Source of the DNA: Oligoflexus tunisiensis
GTDB taxonomy: Bacteria; Bdellovibrionota_B; Oligoflexia; Oligoflexales; Oligoflexaceae
Assembly: GCF_001748245.1 (NCBI RefSeq)
Contig: NZ_BDFO01000001.1
Span: forward strand, 6,725,346 to 6,789,345
DNA: 64,000 nt
Direction: 5' to 3'
The notes under the pieces: model-generated
What the model saw: only the letters and a program-made list of their open reading frames with translations
The model's database searches: none
What the model was told of the DNA's origin: nothing
In this document: piece by piece, positions 32,498-40,708 of the stretch
Position numbering within the stretch: the first letter of the stretch is position 1
How the letters are laid out: each line of letters opens with the position of its first letter
Position numbers and translations under genes: made by a program

Positions 32498-33826
32498 TCA
32501 GTCGGGAAGTTTTTTCTCGGCCCGCATCGGTTTTTCAGCTTTTTCCATGGCCGGTTTTTCAGCCTCCTCCTGAGACTTCTCGGCGGACACTTTCTCCTTG
32601 GGCTTTTCCATCGCAGCCTTCTCCGGCACCGCCTTGTCCCCTGGCTTGTCCGCTTCCCGTACGATCGGCATTTCACGCCATTCACCACTGGTCACATCCC
32701 CGACGCGCAGGGATTGAATGCCATCATCCTGCAGACTGCGGGCCAGAACGAGAATCTTCTGATCATTCTGAGCGAAGACCGCCTTGCTGAAATACTGCCC
32801 CTCGGGGGCCTTAAGGACGCGATCGACCTGTCCCTTGGCGCCGTTATAAATCAGCACCTGCCGCAGCTCGCGTTTTATCGCCTGGTTCGCTCCCTGGACC
32901 AGACAAATCCCGCTGCGGAAGTCGACCGTCACACCCACGCGATCCGCTGTCATGCCCTCAGGCAGATTGATGTCGATGCCGCGGAATGCATCGCCCGACC
33001 AGCCCTTGATCTGTTTGACCTGCAGAACCTTGCCGCCCTCACCGCTCGTGACGATTCCAAATTGATCCAGATCCTGAACGAGGCGCATGCCCTTCTTCAA
33101 TTTCAGAACCGCGCTGGGCTCGGGGTCGTAGCCTTCAAACCGCACGAGTTCGTTCTGTTCGGGTTTGAAACCGATCATCTGCATCGGCGCGCTGCGGAGG
33201 AAGAGAGGGAAGAAGTTCTCAGGGAAACTGGTCAGCGTTCGCTTCTGAAAGGTATTCAGATCCAGTGCCTTGATGTTATTGTGATCCATATCCGCGACGA
33301 TCAGTCCACGCTCGGTGGGAACCACCTTATAGTTTCCCTGCGGATAGGACTTGATGATCTTCTGCTTGCCAATCCACTTGATGCCAATGCCGGCGGCCGA
33401 ACCTTCCCCACAACCGATGCGGGCCTTGTGAAAGTCGAGCACCGTAATGGCTTCCAAAGGCGTGCCGTGCCCGACCAGGGCCGGATTATCACCGATCTTC
33501 AAACTGACGATCCGTTTGCTGCGGAAATTGTTCAGATCGACTTCATAGAGAAAGGCCTTGCCTTCCGGCCCCACTTCACCCGCCTGCCGGCTCAGGAAAT
33601 AGACGACTTTCCCATCCTGAGCGAAAAGAACTTCGCCGTCCCTGGGATTCGCCATATAGCTCATGCAATCGACTGGCACGGACGCCGCCGCGGTTTCCGG
33701 AACGACCAGCTTGTTGCCTGGAGCCGGTGTCCGACCTCGCGGCAGAGCTCCATCATCACCCCAGGCCTTGTTCCATGCAAGGAAACCAAGGGACACGACA
33801 CCAAGCAGGCGAACGATCCGTATCAT
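32498..33826 (-). CDS. Exported protein, probable beta-propeller, with a Lys/Glu-rich tail
   Basis: 442 residues with a signal peptide (residues 1-23, MIRIVRLLGVVSLGFLAWNKAWG). The middle (about 50-385) consists of repeated short strands (VLFAQDGKVVYFLSRQ, IKALDLNTFQKRTLTSFPE, ILVLARSLQDDGIQSLRVGD), compatible with a WD40/TolB-like propeller. The last 50 residues are repeats of EKPAMEK/EKPKEK type, very charged and probably disordered. No family is assigned. It starts inside the stop codon of the aspartoacylase-like gene (ATGA overlap), so the two are translationally coupled and may act together in the envelope. Confidence 0.65.
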   Translation of the reverse strand: MIRIVRLLGVVSLGFLAWNKAWGDDGALPRGRTPAPGNKLVVPETAAASVPVDCMSYMANPRDGEVLFAQDGKVVYFLSRQAGEVGPEGKAFLYEVDLNNFRSKRIVSLKIGDNPALVGHGTPLEAITVLDFHKARIGCGEGSAAGIGIKWIGKQKIIKSYPQGNYKVVPTERGLIVADMDHNNIKALDLNTFQKRTLTSFPENFFPLFLRSAPMQMIGFKPEQNELVRFEGYDPEPSAVLKLKKGMRLVQDLDQFGIVTSGEGGKVLQVKQIKGWSGDAFRGIDINLPEGMTADRVGVTVDFRSGICLVQGANQAIKRELRQVLIYNGAKGQVDRVLKAPEGQYFSKAVFAQNDQKILVLARSLQDDGIQSLRVGDVTSGEWREMPIVREADKPGDKAVPEKAAMEKPKEKVSAEKSQEEAEKPAMEKAEKPMRAEKKLPD

Positions 33827-34794
33827 CGGTTTATCACTCCGTCCTTCCCGAGATCATCCGGCTGAATGCGTTTGATGATTCGGTACAATTCTTTGGGAGG
33901 CGGGGCCAGAGGATCACGCGGATATTTGGGGAACAGAATCCAGCCGGCCACGGGTGTCCGCAGGGTTTCACCTTGATGGAAACCGACAGGATCACCCGCA
34001 TCCACAGCCTGGAAGTTCACCAGGCCTTCGCGCAACGTCATGCCCTCTTCATAGGGAATCACCGCTCTCCAGGTGTACAGTTCAGGACTGTGCAACGGCT
34101 GTTTCTCCTGGGTGCCGCTGAACAGTCCCACAGCATATTGTACCGCGGCCAGAGCCACTTGTAAGCCGACACCACCATGATAGGCATCAAAACCTTTTTG
34201 TCCAAGCTCGATGGTCAGTCCCGTGCCGCCTCGATGATTCACGTACTCATCGCTGCACATGCCATCCTTCGAAAACGAGAGTCCCCAGTGGGTAACTATA
34301 GGAATACGATCATGCAGAGCCGCTGCAAAATCAAAGGACGCTTTTGTATAGGGGAATATAAAGAAGGGTCGATGAGAGGGCTCGATCGTTTGATGAAAGT
34401 CAACGAACAGCGATGTCTTTTCCAAAAGAGGTTCGAGGGCACGCGCCCGTTTTTCCTCTTCCACCGCAGCCGCCTTTTGACCGAAGGATCGATTCAGATC
34501 GCGCTCGGTAAAGCGCCGGTTCGCCTGCACACCCGCCGGGTTGCCAATCGCAAAGCCCATGGGAAAGGGCGGCTGGATGATGCCGTTCTGCAGAAGCTGG
34601 AGAAAGGTATTGAGGACATCAATGCCGCCGACTTCGTTGCCATGCGTGGCCGCCTGGAGAGTGACGGCGATGGGTTTCGGGCCGGACAGCGCGGGCTTTG
34701 TGGGATGCCAGACATAGGCCAGAGGGGCCACTTTTTCCAGATTGTGACAGAGCTTTTCAAAACGCTCGAGAGCCTGCCTGTTCATGTCAGCCAT
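33823..34794 (-). CDS. Succinylglutamate desuccinylase/aspartoacylase family (M14-type) hydrolase
   Basis: 323 residues. Zinc-site motifs of the AstE/aspartoacylase branch of M14 carboxypeptidases are HGNEVGG (about residues 51-57), DLNRSFG (about 98-104) and DFHQT (about 130-134). Later come VNHRGGTGLTIELGQKG with the catalytic-type Glu. These enzymes hydrolyse N-acyl amino acids in the cytosol. The substrate is unknown. The start ATG at 34794 follows AGAGGCGTTTT; longer in-frame starts up to 34968 lead into Arg-rich sequence unlike the family. The ATGA junction couples it to the next gene. Confidence 0.85.
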   Translation of the reverse strand: MADMNRQALERFEKLCHNLEKVAPLAYVWHPTKPALSGPKPIAVTLQAATHGNEVGGIDVLNTFLQLLQNGIIQPPFPMGFAIGNPAGVQANRRFTERDLNRSFGQKAAAVEEEKRARALEPLLEKTSLFVDFHQTIEPSHRPFFIFPYTKASFDFAAALHDRIPIVTHWGLSFSKDGMCSDEYVNHRGGTGLTIELGQKGFDAYHGGVGLQVALAAVQYAVGLFSGTQEKQPLHSPELYTWRAVIPYEEGMTLREGLVNFQAVDAGDPVGFHQGETLRTPVAGWILFPKYPRDPLAPPPKELYRIIKRIQPDDLGKDGVINR

Positions 34795-34888
34795 AAAACG
34801 CCTCTTTGCATCAGGGGAACACCGGAACCAAAGTTCCAGACAAGGTACACGAGAGGCAAGGCCGGGCTCCAGAATTTTTCGGGAAACA

Positions 34889-36097
34889 CTACGAAGCGGT
34901 CTTGTTTCGCTTCGAGAGCTGGTCCTCGATCTGCTCCTTGGTCTTGATGGCCTTATCAAACTTCTCATTCAATTCAAGGCAGCGCATGATGTAGTCCAGG
35001 GCGATTTCGTAGTGACTGCGCGTTTTGTAGCTCAGGTGAGCCAGAGCTATATTATAAAGAATTCGGTAATTTTCCTTATACTTGGGATAGAAGCGCAGGG
35101 ACCTTTCATATTCCATGATGGCCCCCTCGATATTGCCCCCCTTGGCCAGCGCGACCCCTTTGTTGTTGTAGTGGCGAACCACCTCCAGGGGGTCAGTCGT
35201 GTCCTTGCAAAGAGCGATGGCATGATCGTCGAAGCCGAACTCCTGCAGCCTGGCAAACATATCGAACTTCACTTCCGGTTTGTCGGGATGGTAGCGGATC
35301 AGCTCCCGCATCTGCTTCACTGACATATCGGGGTTGTTTGCCTCCAGATAGGCCATGGCCATCTCATTGAGTCGCTCGATGTTGTTCGGTGCCAGTTTAT
35401 CGGCGTGCTCCATGTATTTCAGAGCATCGTCGGGCCGGCCCAGCTTGAGCAGCAGGCGTCCCTTGTGGTTGATGGCATTCAAATTCTCCGGCTTCTGCAA
35501 AAGGATGCCATCCACAACTTCCATGGCCTTGGGGTAGGACTTCTGGACCTCGTACATCTCGCGCAAAAGATCATGCCCTCGAGGACCGAGGTCCTTGAGG
35601 TTGGACTTCACAAAGTCAATCGCCGTCTGCACCGATTCAGGGCGGGCGGCGAGTTTCGTGGCCTGGGCGGAGACTTCGCTAAAACGCATGCGGCGGGTGC
35701 GGGTCATCATAGCTTTTTTCAGCATCGGCAGGATATGAATGGGATTGAGCGGCTTGTAGATGACCTCGATATCATCGAGTTCCTCGATCAGCTTGGCCTT
35801 TGCGGGATCATGACCATCGCGGTTGCCGGCCACCAGGATAAAGCTGGTACTGCGCTTGTCCACGCTTTCGTGTGCGCGCCAACGTTGGACCAGGACCAGG
35901 CCCGGAAGTTCCTCGAAGCTGAGCTCAATCAGGACCACCGTATACATGTTTTGGTTGAACATGTAGAGTCCGGTGCTCAGGTCTGAGGCGCAATCCACCT
36001 TGATTTTATGCTTTTCAAGAGGACCCTTGATTCCCTGCCCAACGGACTTGTCAGCATCCACGATCAGAATCTTCTGCGGCAGGGTGTTATCGCTCAC
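34889..36097 (-). CDS. Receiver-domain/TPR protein with Glu in place of the phospho-Asp
   Basis: 402 residues. An N-terminal CheY-like receiver (about 9-125) has the acidic pair Asp14/Asp16 and the conserved Lys115 in YKPLN. The phospho-acceptor position reads Glu58 (VVLIELSFE), and the usual Thr/Ser is not evident at VAGNRD. TPR repeats follow (about 160-390, NLNAINHKGRLLLKLGRPDDALKYM, VRHYNNKGVALAKGGNIEGAIMEYERSLRFYPK). It resembles receiver-TPR scaffold proteins of deltaproteobacteria. The Glu suggests a permanently active-like or phosphorylation-independent receiver. It ends 94 bases upstream of the aspartoacylase-like start and diverges from pfkA. Partners are unknown. Confidence 0.85.
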   Translation of the reverse strand: MSDNTLPQKILIVDADKSVGQGIKGPLEKHKIKVDCASDLSTGLYMFNQNMYTVVLIELSFEELPGLVLVQRWRAHESVDKRSTSFILVAGNRDGHDPAKAKLIEELDDIEVIYKPLNPIHILPMLKKAMMTRTRRMRFSEVSAQATKLAARPESVQTAIDFVKSNLKDLGPRGHDLLREMYEVQKSYPKAMEVVDGILLQKPENLNAINHKGRLLLKLGRPDDALKYMEHADKLAPNNIERLNEMAMAYLEANNPDMSVKQMRELIRYHPDKPEVKFDMFARLQEFGFDDHAIALCKDTTDPLEVVRHYNNKGVALAKGGNIEGAIMEYERSLRFYPKYKENYRILYNIALAHLSYKTRSHYEIALDYIMRCLELNEKFDKAIKTKEQIEDQLSKRNKTAS

Positions 36098-36215
36098 GGG
36101 CTTCCCCTCGTTTTTATTCGCCTTCTGTACGTGCCTCGGGTATCAAAAAGTGTATCATAGTTCCTGGCATAGCGCAGAACGTTTTCCCCAATTCCGTCCA
36201 TGAAGGAGATTCAAC

Positions 36216-37286
36216 TTGAAGATTGGCCTCAGCACTGGCGGTGGTGACTGCCCGGGTCTGAACAGCGTGATTCGCGCCGTGGTTCGCTACGCTGTGGGCA
36301 CTCTTGGGCATGAGGTGATTGGTATCGAGGACAGCTTCAACGGCTTGATGGATCGCCCTTACCGCGTCCGCAACCTGACCATCAGCGATGTGTCAGGCAT
36401 TTTGAATCGGGGCGGGACGATCCTCGGCACCACGAACGCGGGAAACCCCTTTCGGATCAAGGCCGGCAGCAAATCTGAATCCTGTGACAAGAGCAATCTC
36501 GTCATGGAAGCATACCGGGACCTCGGCCTCGATTGCATCATTGTCATCGGCGGTGATGGAACGCAGAATATCGCCTGCCAGTTTACCCAGATCGGCATGA
36601 ATGTTGTCGGGATTCCCAAGACCATCGACAACGACCTGATGCAGGCGGATGTCACCGTCGGCTTTGAAACCGCCATGGAAGTGGCCAGCGATGCGATCCT
36701 GCGCCTGCAATCCACGGCCGAGTCTCACGATCGGATTATGGTCCTTGAGGTCATGGGTCGCCATGCGGGGCACATCGCCCTGCATAGTGGGATGGCCGCC
36801 GGTGCGCATGTGATTTTGCTGCCGGAGATTCCGTTCACTTATGACGCCATCATCAGCAAGATTCAGGAACGGCAAAAACAGGGGCAGAACTATAGCGTCA
36901 TCGTCGTGGCCGAAGGGGCCATGGAAACCGATAGCGAGCCGCTTTATAATTCCACCAGTCCCGGCAAGAAAAATTTGGGCGGCATCGGCCAGCTGGTTGC
37001 AGAAAAATTGAATCAGCTCACCGGAATCGATGCCCGAATCACGGTCCTCGGACATATCCAGCGCGGCGGGCAACCCTGTCCGCGGGATCGCGTGCTGGGC
37101 ACCCTTTATGGGGTGAAGGCTGTGGATCTTGCTGTGAAGAAGGACTACGGCAAGGTTGTGGTCATGCATAAGCATGAAATGAAAACCGTACCCTATGCGG
37201 CGGTGGCCAGTAGTTTCCGACCTGTGGCGCAGGATGATATGTATCTGCAGGCAGCAGAAGCGATCGGTATTTGTCTCGGACGTTAG
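36216..37286 (+). CDS. pfkA: 6-phosphofructokinase
   Basis: 356 residues. Core motifs are STGGGDCPGLNSVIR (nucleotide-binding start), GGDGTQ at about 109-114, PKTIDND at about 133-139, and MGRHAGHIAL. It phosphorylates fructose-6-phosphate in glycolysis. The motif pair is mixed: Gly in GGDGT is typical of ATP-using enzymes, while Lys in PKTIDND (E. coli position 124) is typical of PPi-using ones. This combination occurs in certain bacterial PFK groups, so the phosphoryl donor should be tested. The start is TTG at 36216, with AGGAG at 36204-36208. Confidence 0.95.
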   Translation: MKIGLSTGGGDCPGLNSVIRAVVRYAVGTLGHEVIGIEDSFNGLMDRPYRVRNLTISDVSGILNRGGTILGTTNAGNPFRIKAGSKSESCDKSNLVMEAYRDLGLDCIIVIGGDGTQNIACQFTQIGMNVVGIPKTIDNDLMQADVTVGFETAMEVASDAILRLQSTAESHDRIMVLEVMGRHAGHIALHSGMAAGAHVILLPEIPFTYDAIISKIQERQKQGQNYSVIVVAEGAMETDSEPLYNSTSPGKKNLGGIGQLVAEKLNQLTGIDARITVLGHIQRGGQPCPRDRVLGTLYGVKAVDLAVKKDYGKVVVMHKHEMKTVPYAAVASSFRPVAQDDMYLQAAEAIGICLGR

Positions 37287-37322
37287 CGAAGAAAATCAGG
37301 CAGAATTCAGGAGAAGAAGAAA

Positions 37323-37345
37323 CTGGGGATTTTGAAAATCCCCAG
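37323..37345 (-). terminator. Hairpin ending the small basic protein gene
   Basis: CTGGGGATTTT and AAAATCCCCAG pair around one base. It lies 5 bases past the minus-strand stop codon at 37351; the minus-strand continuation TTTCTTCTTCT is T-rich. It also sits 36 bases after pfkA. Confidence 0.6.
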
Positions 37346-37350
37346 GTATC

Positions 37351-37485
37351 TTAGCGAATGCGACCGCCGCGTCTACCGTGCGAGCTTTGGCTCTTTCTGC
37401 GCACGACGCGCAATTTTTTCTTTGCGCGGTATTTGGCTGTCTTGTTGCGTTTACGAGGCGGGCGATTTTTACGTACGTTGGCCAT
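37351..37485 (-). CDS. Very small highly basic protein (44 residues)
   Basis: 44 residues starting MANVRKNRPPRKRNKTAKYR; about half of all residues are Lys or Arg, and it ends GRRGGRIR. No family is recognised with certainty; its composition is like a ribosome- or nucleic-acid-binding protein. It has a good Shine-Dalgarno (GGAG, 7 bases before ATG), a terminator-like hairpin right after it and a promoter candidate about 110 bases upstream. These make a real gene likely. A longer frame beginning at 37593 is not supported by the Shine-Dalgarno. Confidence 0.6.
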   Translation of the reverse strand: MANVRKNRPPRKRNKTAKYRAKKKLRVVRRKSQSSHGRRGGRIR

Positions 37486-37593
37486 TGGTCTACTCCATAA
37501 TATCTTGCCGCCTCGGCACACAGCTGAAGCTGGACTTTCAATCTCAAGGCACGCGTCGACCCAAAGGCAAGCGGGCGCCTCAATAGAGAGCAA

Positions 37594-37622
37594 AACCTAA
37601 GGGGGAAGACCCCCAAAGTCAA
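37594..37622 (-). promoter_or_regulatory. Candidate promoter with a dyad between -35 and -10
   Basis: On the minus strand, TTGACT (37617-37622) and a weak TAGGTT (37594-37599) are 17 bases apart. The spacer contains GGGGGTCTTCCCCC, an inverted repeat placed like the operators of MerR-type activators. It would drive the 44-residue basic protein and lies back to back with the promoter at 37630. Confidence 0.35.
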
Positions 37623-37629
37623 GAGCTTT

Positions 37630-37657
37630 TTGACAAGTGGAAAAAAGCTGCTAGAAT
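37630..37657 (+). promoter_or_regulatory. Strong sigma-70-type promoter for the GNAT gene
   Basis: Perfect -35 TTGACA (37630-37635), 16-base spacer, -10 TAGAAT (37652-37657). The predicted start is near 37664, about 90 bases upstream of the ATG at 37756. Confidence 0.7.
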
Positions 37658-37755
37658 AGGCCTAAATTTATGACGCCCTAACAATCTATATGATGAAACT
37701 CCATCGGCAGCCTTTTTGCAAAGGGCTCATCCGACTCTTGTATGAGGTCGTGTTC

Positions 37756-38328
37756 ATGGACAATTCTCTCGCTTCCCAATTGGTCTTTTTGGATCCTCTG
37801 GATCAGCTGCATTTTGCAGAACGCTATGACCTGAGTCCGCTGCAAGCCTCCGACGAGGCGAACGCAGTGGCCGTTATCCAGCAAAGTTTAATGAGTTATC
37901 CCGACGAAGGCACCGTGCTGGCCTCGACCCGCCGCCGTTTGCCACGTTTTTTTGCCAGCTATCAGGAGAACGGGGCCATTTACCTCGTCCTGCGTGATCG
38001 CCTCAGCAACCATGTCATTGGCGGGGTTGGAGTGCGTCCTTTTGCTGGACTGGACCCACGTGAACGCATCGGCGAAATCCGGGAACTGGTGATCAGTCCG
38101 GACTACCGGGGTCTGGGCCTCGGCCGTAAGCTGATGAAAGCCGGCATTCAGAAAGCCCGTGAGCTGGGCTACGTCCGTCTTTACCTGGAGGCCACTTCGG
38201 AAATGCGCCACGCGCAAAGCCTCTTCCGTCGCGTCGGATTCCGCCCGGTGGAGTTTCAGCAGAAGGAAAATGCCGACAGTCGTCGCGAAATTTTCCCCAG
38301 CTATTTTGTTTTGGAACAAGCGGACTGA
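37756..38328 (+). CDS. GNAT family N-acetyltransferase
   Basis: 190 residues. The acetyl-CoA-binding region of the GNAT fold is clear: RIGEIRELVISPDYRGLGLGRKLMKAGIQKARELG, with the Q/RxxGxG/A-type loop RGLGLG. The C-terminal signature is YLEATSEMRHAQSLFRRVGFRPVE. It transfers an acetyl group to an unknown amine (small molecule or protein). The ATG at 37756 is preferred over 37690 because GAGG lies upstream and the longer form adds a non-homologous, basic leader; the earlier start cannot be excluded. It has its own strong promoter. Confidence 0.85.
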   Translation: MDNSLASQLVFLDPLDQLHFAERYDLSPLQASDEANAVAVIQQSLMSYPDEGTVLASTRRRLPRFFASYQENGAIYLVLRDRLSNHVIGGVGVRPFAGLDPRERIGEIRELVISPDYRGLGLGRKLMKAGIQKARELGYVRLYLEATSEMRHAQSLFRRVGFRPVEFQQKENADSRREIFPSYFVLEQAD

Positions 38329-38384
38329 AATGATGAGAAGGCGGACCGGAACCGGATGGGTCCGCCTGATATTTGCGATGTGTG

Positions 38385-38993
38385 CTAGATTCTGACCCGA
38401 GCCCCCGCATAGATCCCCGGCATACTCACCTGGAAGCTATCCTGGTCCTCGAACTTGAAATTGAAGATGCGATAGCTCGCGCCGAAGAGAAAATCGAAGG
38501 TGGGGCTTGCAGGGAAAAATGCGTCCCAGCCGAGCATGGCGGCGACGCCGCTGGTTTCGTCCGTGACGGTTAGGCCACCGATTTTGCCTTCAAAACTGGC
38601 CTGAGCAACTCCCAATCCAATGCGGAAGGTGCCGAAAGCCGCGTCGCCCAGACTGTAGCCGTAGCCAGCCTTCAGCATCATCACGAGGTCGAGATCGAGG
38701 TCAACATCCACGTCGCCGAAGGCCGTCTTGTCGGTGAACGCGGATTTGCCGGTGGATAACTCGGCTCCGAGTTCAATGCGATTCCACGTGTCACGCTTGA
38801 TGCCGTAGCCGACATCCGCACCCAAAAGATAAGCCGTGCCTGGCGAACCGGATCCAGCCTTGAAGGATTGGCCCAGATTCAAATGACCACCCACGTAGGG
38901 GCCAGCGAAATTCCTATCAACCGGTTCCACAGCCAGGGCCTGACCCATACACAGCCAGAAAGACATCACAACAAACGCTCGAATTAGCCGCAT
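38385..38993 (-). CDS. Outer-membrane beta-barrel (porin-like) protein
   Basis: 202 residues with a signal peptide (MRLIRAFVVMSFWLCMGQALA). The mature protein starts VEPVDRNFAGPYVGGHLNLGQ, as in the OmpA/Opacity-type surface antigen family. It continues in alternating strands (ADVGYGIKRDTWNRIELGAELS, LDLVMMLKAGYGYSLG, TFRIGLGVAQASFEG, FLFGASYRIFNFKFED) and ends in MPGIYAGARVRI. An eight-stranded barrel is likely. The ATG at 38993 follows GGAGAG; an in-frame ATG at 39026 does not. It converges with the GNAT gene 56 bases away. Function is unknown. Confidence 0.75.
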   Translation of the reverse strand: MRLIRAFVVMSFWLCMGQALAVEPVDRNFAGPYVGGHLNLGQSFKAGSGSPGTAYLLGADVGYGIKRDTWNRIELGAELSTGKSAFTDKTAFGDVDVDLDLDLVMMLKAGYGYSLGDAAFGTFRIGLGVAQASFEGKIGGLTVTDETSGVAAMLGWDAFFPASPTFDFLFGASYRIFNFKFEDQDSFQVSMPGIYAGARVRI

Positions 38994-39176
38994 ACACTCT
39001 CCGCCATAAAAGCATGTAAAATCCACGCGTCGCTCTCCATCATACCTGACAGGCCCGTGAAGTCCATCCGGACCATGGATCAGGCCATGGGTCCTGGATT
39101 TGGCTGGACAGCCCGGTTGATTTCCACTAAGCTCCCCCGACCTATACGCTTAGGTTGAAAGTCGAGAGGAAAAAAC

Positions 39177-39341
39177 ATGGCTTCCCCTACCAAAAGATCC
39201 AAAGTTAGACGTGCAATGAACAAAGCTCGCGCTGGCAAGAAGCGCAAAAATAAAATTCGCATCGAAGGAACAACAGCAGCCAGCCTGCCACTCAATGTTC
39301 CCAATGCCAACGAGCGCGCACAAAAGGCAGCGAACGCCTAA
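39177..39341 (+). CDS. Small basic protein of 54 residues
   Basis: 54 residues: MASPTKRSKVRRAMNKARAG, then a Lys/Arg-rich stretch and IEGTT, ending in ANERAQKAANA. The N-terminal half is strongly basic and the C-terminal half neutral. I do not recognise a family for certain; the layout (basic helix, EGTT, then LPLNVPNANE) looks conserved rather than random. GAGAGGA lies 8 bases before the ATG. A stem-loop at 39373-39421 follows. It may be a ribosome- or nucleoid-associated protein; that is inference from charge. Confidence 0.6.
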   Translation: MASPTKRSKVRRAMNKARAGKKRKNKIRIEGTTAASLPLNVPNANERAQKAANA

Positions 39342-39372
39342 GGTCATACCTGAGGTTAAGTTGACTTGAGCT

Positions 39373-39421
39373 GGGGCTGAACAACCGCACATTCGCTGGA
39401 AGCGTGCTGTCGTTCAGCCCC
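39373..39421 (+). terminator. Long stem-loop after the small basic protein gene
   Basis: GGGGCTGAAC (39373-39382) pairs with GTTCAGCCCC (39412-39421), with a second inner GCAC/GTGC pairing. The following ATTGCGTTTTGG is only moderately T-rich, so it may be a terminator or a structured element before coaBC. Confidence 0.5.
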
Positions 39422-39454
39422 ATTGCGTTTTGGAAGTGCCACTTACGGAAAGAT

Positions 39455-39481
39455 TTGACGAAGTGGCGCAAACTTTATATT
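39455..39481 (+). promoter_or_regulatory. Possible promoter of the coaBC-like gene
   Basis: TTGACG (39455-39460) and TATATT (39476-39481) are separated by 15 bases, shorter than ideal, about 37 bases before the ATG at 39518. Confidence 0.35.
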
Positions 39482-39517
39482 CAAACTTGTACACATATCG
39501 CAAGAATAGGGGCTGTG

Positions 39518-40708
39518 ATGGCGTCGAATGATCTCCATGTCAGTCAGATATCGGCTGCGCTGCGCGCGCGTTCTGTGGATCTTGTGGTCTCAGGTTCCAT
39601 CGGAGCGGTGGAAAGCGTTCGCTTCATCCGCGCCCTGCGGCGTCTGGGGGCCGATGTTCATCCCTGGCTGACCCAAGGCGGAAGTTTGTTCACGACGGAA
39701 ACCGCCCTCTCCTGGGCAGCAGCCCGCAGGGCCCGCACGCAGTTTGAAGGGGATGCCTCGCATATCGCCCAGCATGATGCCTGCATCATCGCTCCGGCTT
39801 CCGCCAGCCTCATCAGCAAACTGGCCCAGGGTCTGACCGATTCCCCGGCGACCGCTCTGATTGCCTCGTATCTGGGTCAGCAGAAACCGGTCATCCTCGT
39901 TCCGAATATGCATGACAGCCTTCTGCATAGCCCCATGGTGGCCGCGAATCTGCAAAAAATCAGCAGCTTCTGCACCGTGCTCGCCGCGCGGGAAGAGGAA
40001 GGCAAGCAAAAATTCCCGGATCCCAAAGAGCTGGCGGACCGCATCGCCCATATTCTGAATCAGCAGCAGGGCCGCAAATTTCTGCTCACCATGGGCACGA
40101 CGCGCGGTCCCATTGATGATGTGCGCTACATCTCGAACTATTCATCCGGCGCCCTCGGCAGCCACATCAGCGAGGAATTCTACCGCTATGGACATCGCAT
40201 GCACGTCGTGGCCGGACCCTGCCCCGTGCGCCCGCGGAGTTATTCGGCTCTCACCTCGGTCATCACCAATGATGAGATGCTGGCCGCCGTCCAGGGTATC
40301 GCCAGCAGCGGCATCGATGGAGCGATCTTCGCCGCGTCCGTGCTGGATTTCGTGCCAGCCGCCAAACTCGAGGGCAAGGTGCGGAGCCGGGATGAACTGA
40401 AGGTGGAGTTCGTTCGCACACCCAAGATCATCGCTGAAGTGAAACAAAAGCTCGCCTTCAAGGTGGGCTTTAAACTGGAAGTCGCAGCCAACACGCAGGA
40501 ACGGGACGCGATTGTGCAGGATTATCTGCAGAAGTATCAGCTCTCGCACCTGGTTTATAATCAGCTCCAGGACGTGAATCAGACGGAACATACGGCACAG
40601 ATCTTTGCCGGCTCAACGACAGCATCCCAAACCTTAAGCGGCAAGGATTCCATCGCAGAATATTTGGTTCAAGAAGCAGGGAGAACGTTTCATGAACGAC
40701 ACGACTGA
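39518..40708 (+). CDS. coaBC: CoaBC-like phosphopantothenoylcysteine synthase/decarboxylase
   Basis: 396 residues. The N-terminal flavoprotein (HFCD) domain (about 1-185) has SGSIGAVESVRFIRALRRLGADV, HIAQHDACIIAPASASLISKLAQG and PNMHDSLLHSP. The C-terminal CoaB-like domain starts GTTRGPIDDVRYISNYSSGALG and has the conserved lysine-rich region near VGFKLEV. Together they would make 4'-phosphopantetheine for CoA. Differences from E. coli Dfp include His in place of the Asn of the PxMN motif, and no Cys in the expected recognition-loop region (VLAAREEEG). The ATG at 39518 has AGGGG upstream. It overlaps plsC by 17 bases. Confidence 0.8.
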   Translation: MASNDLHVSQISAALRARSVDLVVSGSIGAVESVRFIRALRRLGADVHPWLTQGGSLFTTETALSWAAARRARTQFEGDASHIAQHDACIIAPASASLISKLAQGLTDSPATALIASYLGQQKPVILVPNMHDSLLHSPMVAANLQKISSFCTVLAAREEEGKQKFPDPKELADRIAHILNQQQGRKFLLTMGTTRGPIDDVRYISNYSSGALGSHISEEFYRYGHRMHVVAGPCPVRPRSYSALTSVITNDEMLAAVQGIASSGIDGAIFAASVLDFVPAAKLEGKVRSRDELKVEFVRTPKIIAEVKQKLAFKVGFKLEVAANTQERDAIVQDYLQKYQLSHLVYNQLQDVNQTEHTAQIFAGSTTASQTLSGKDSIAEYLVQEAGRTFHERHD

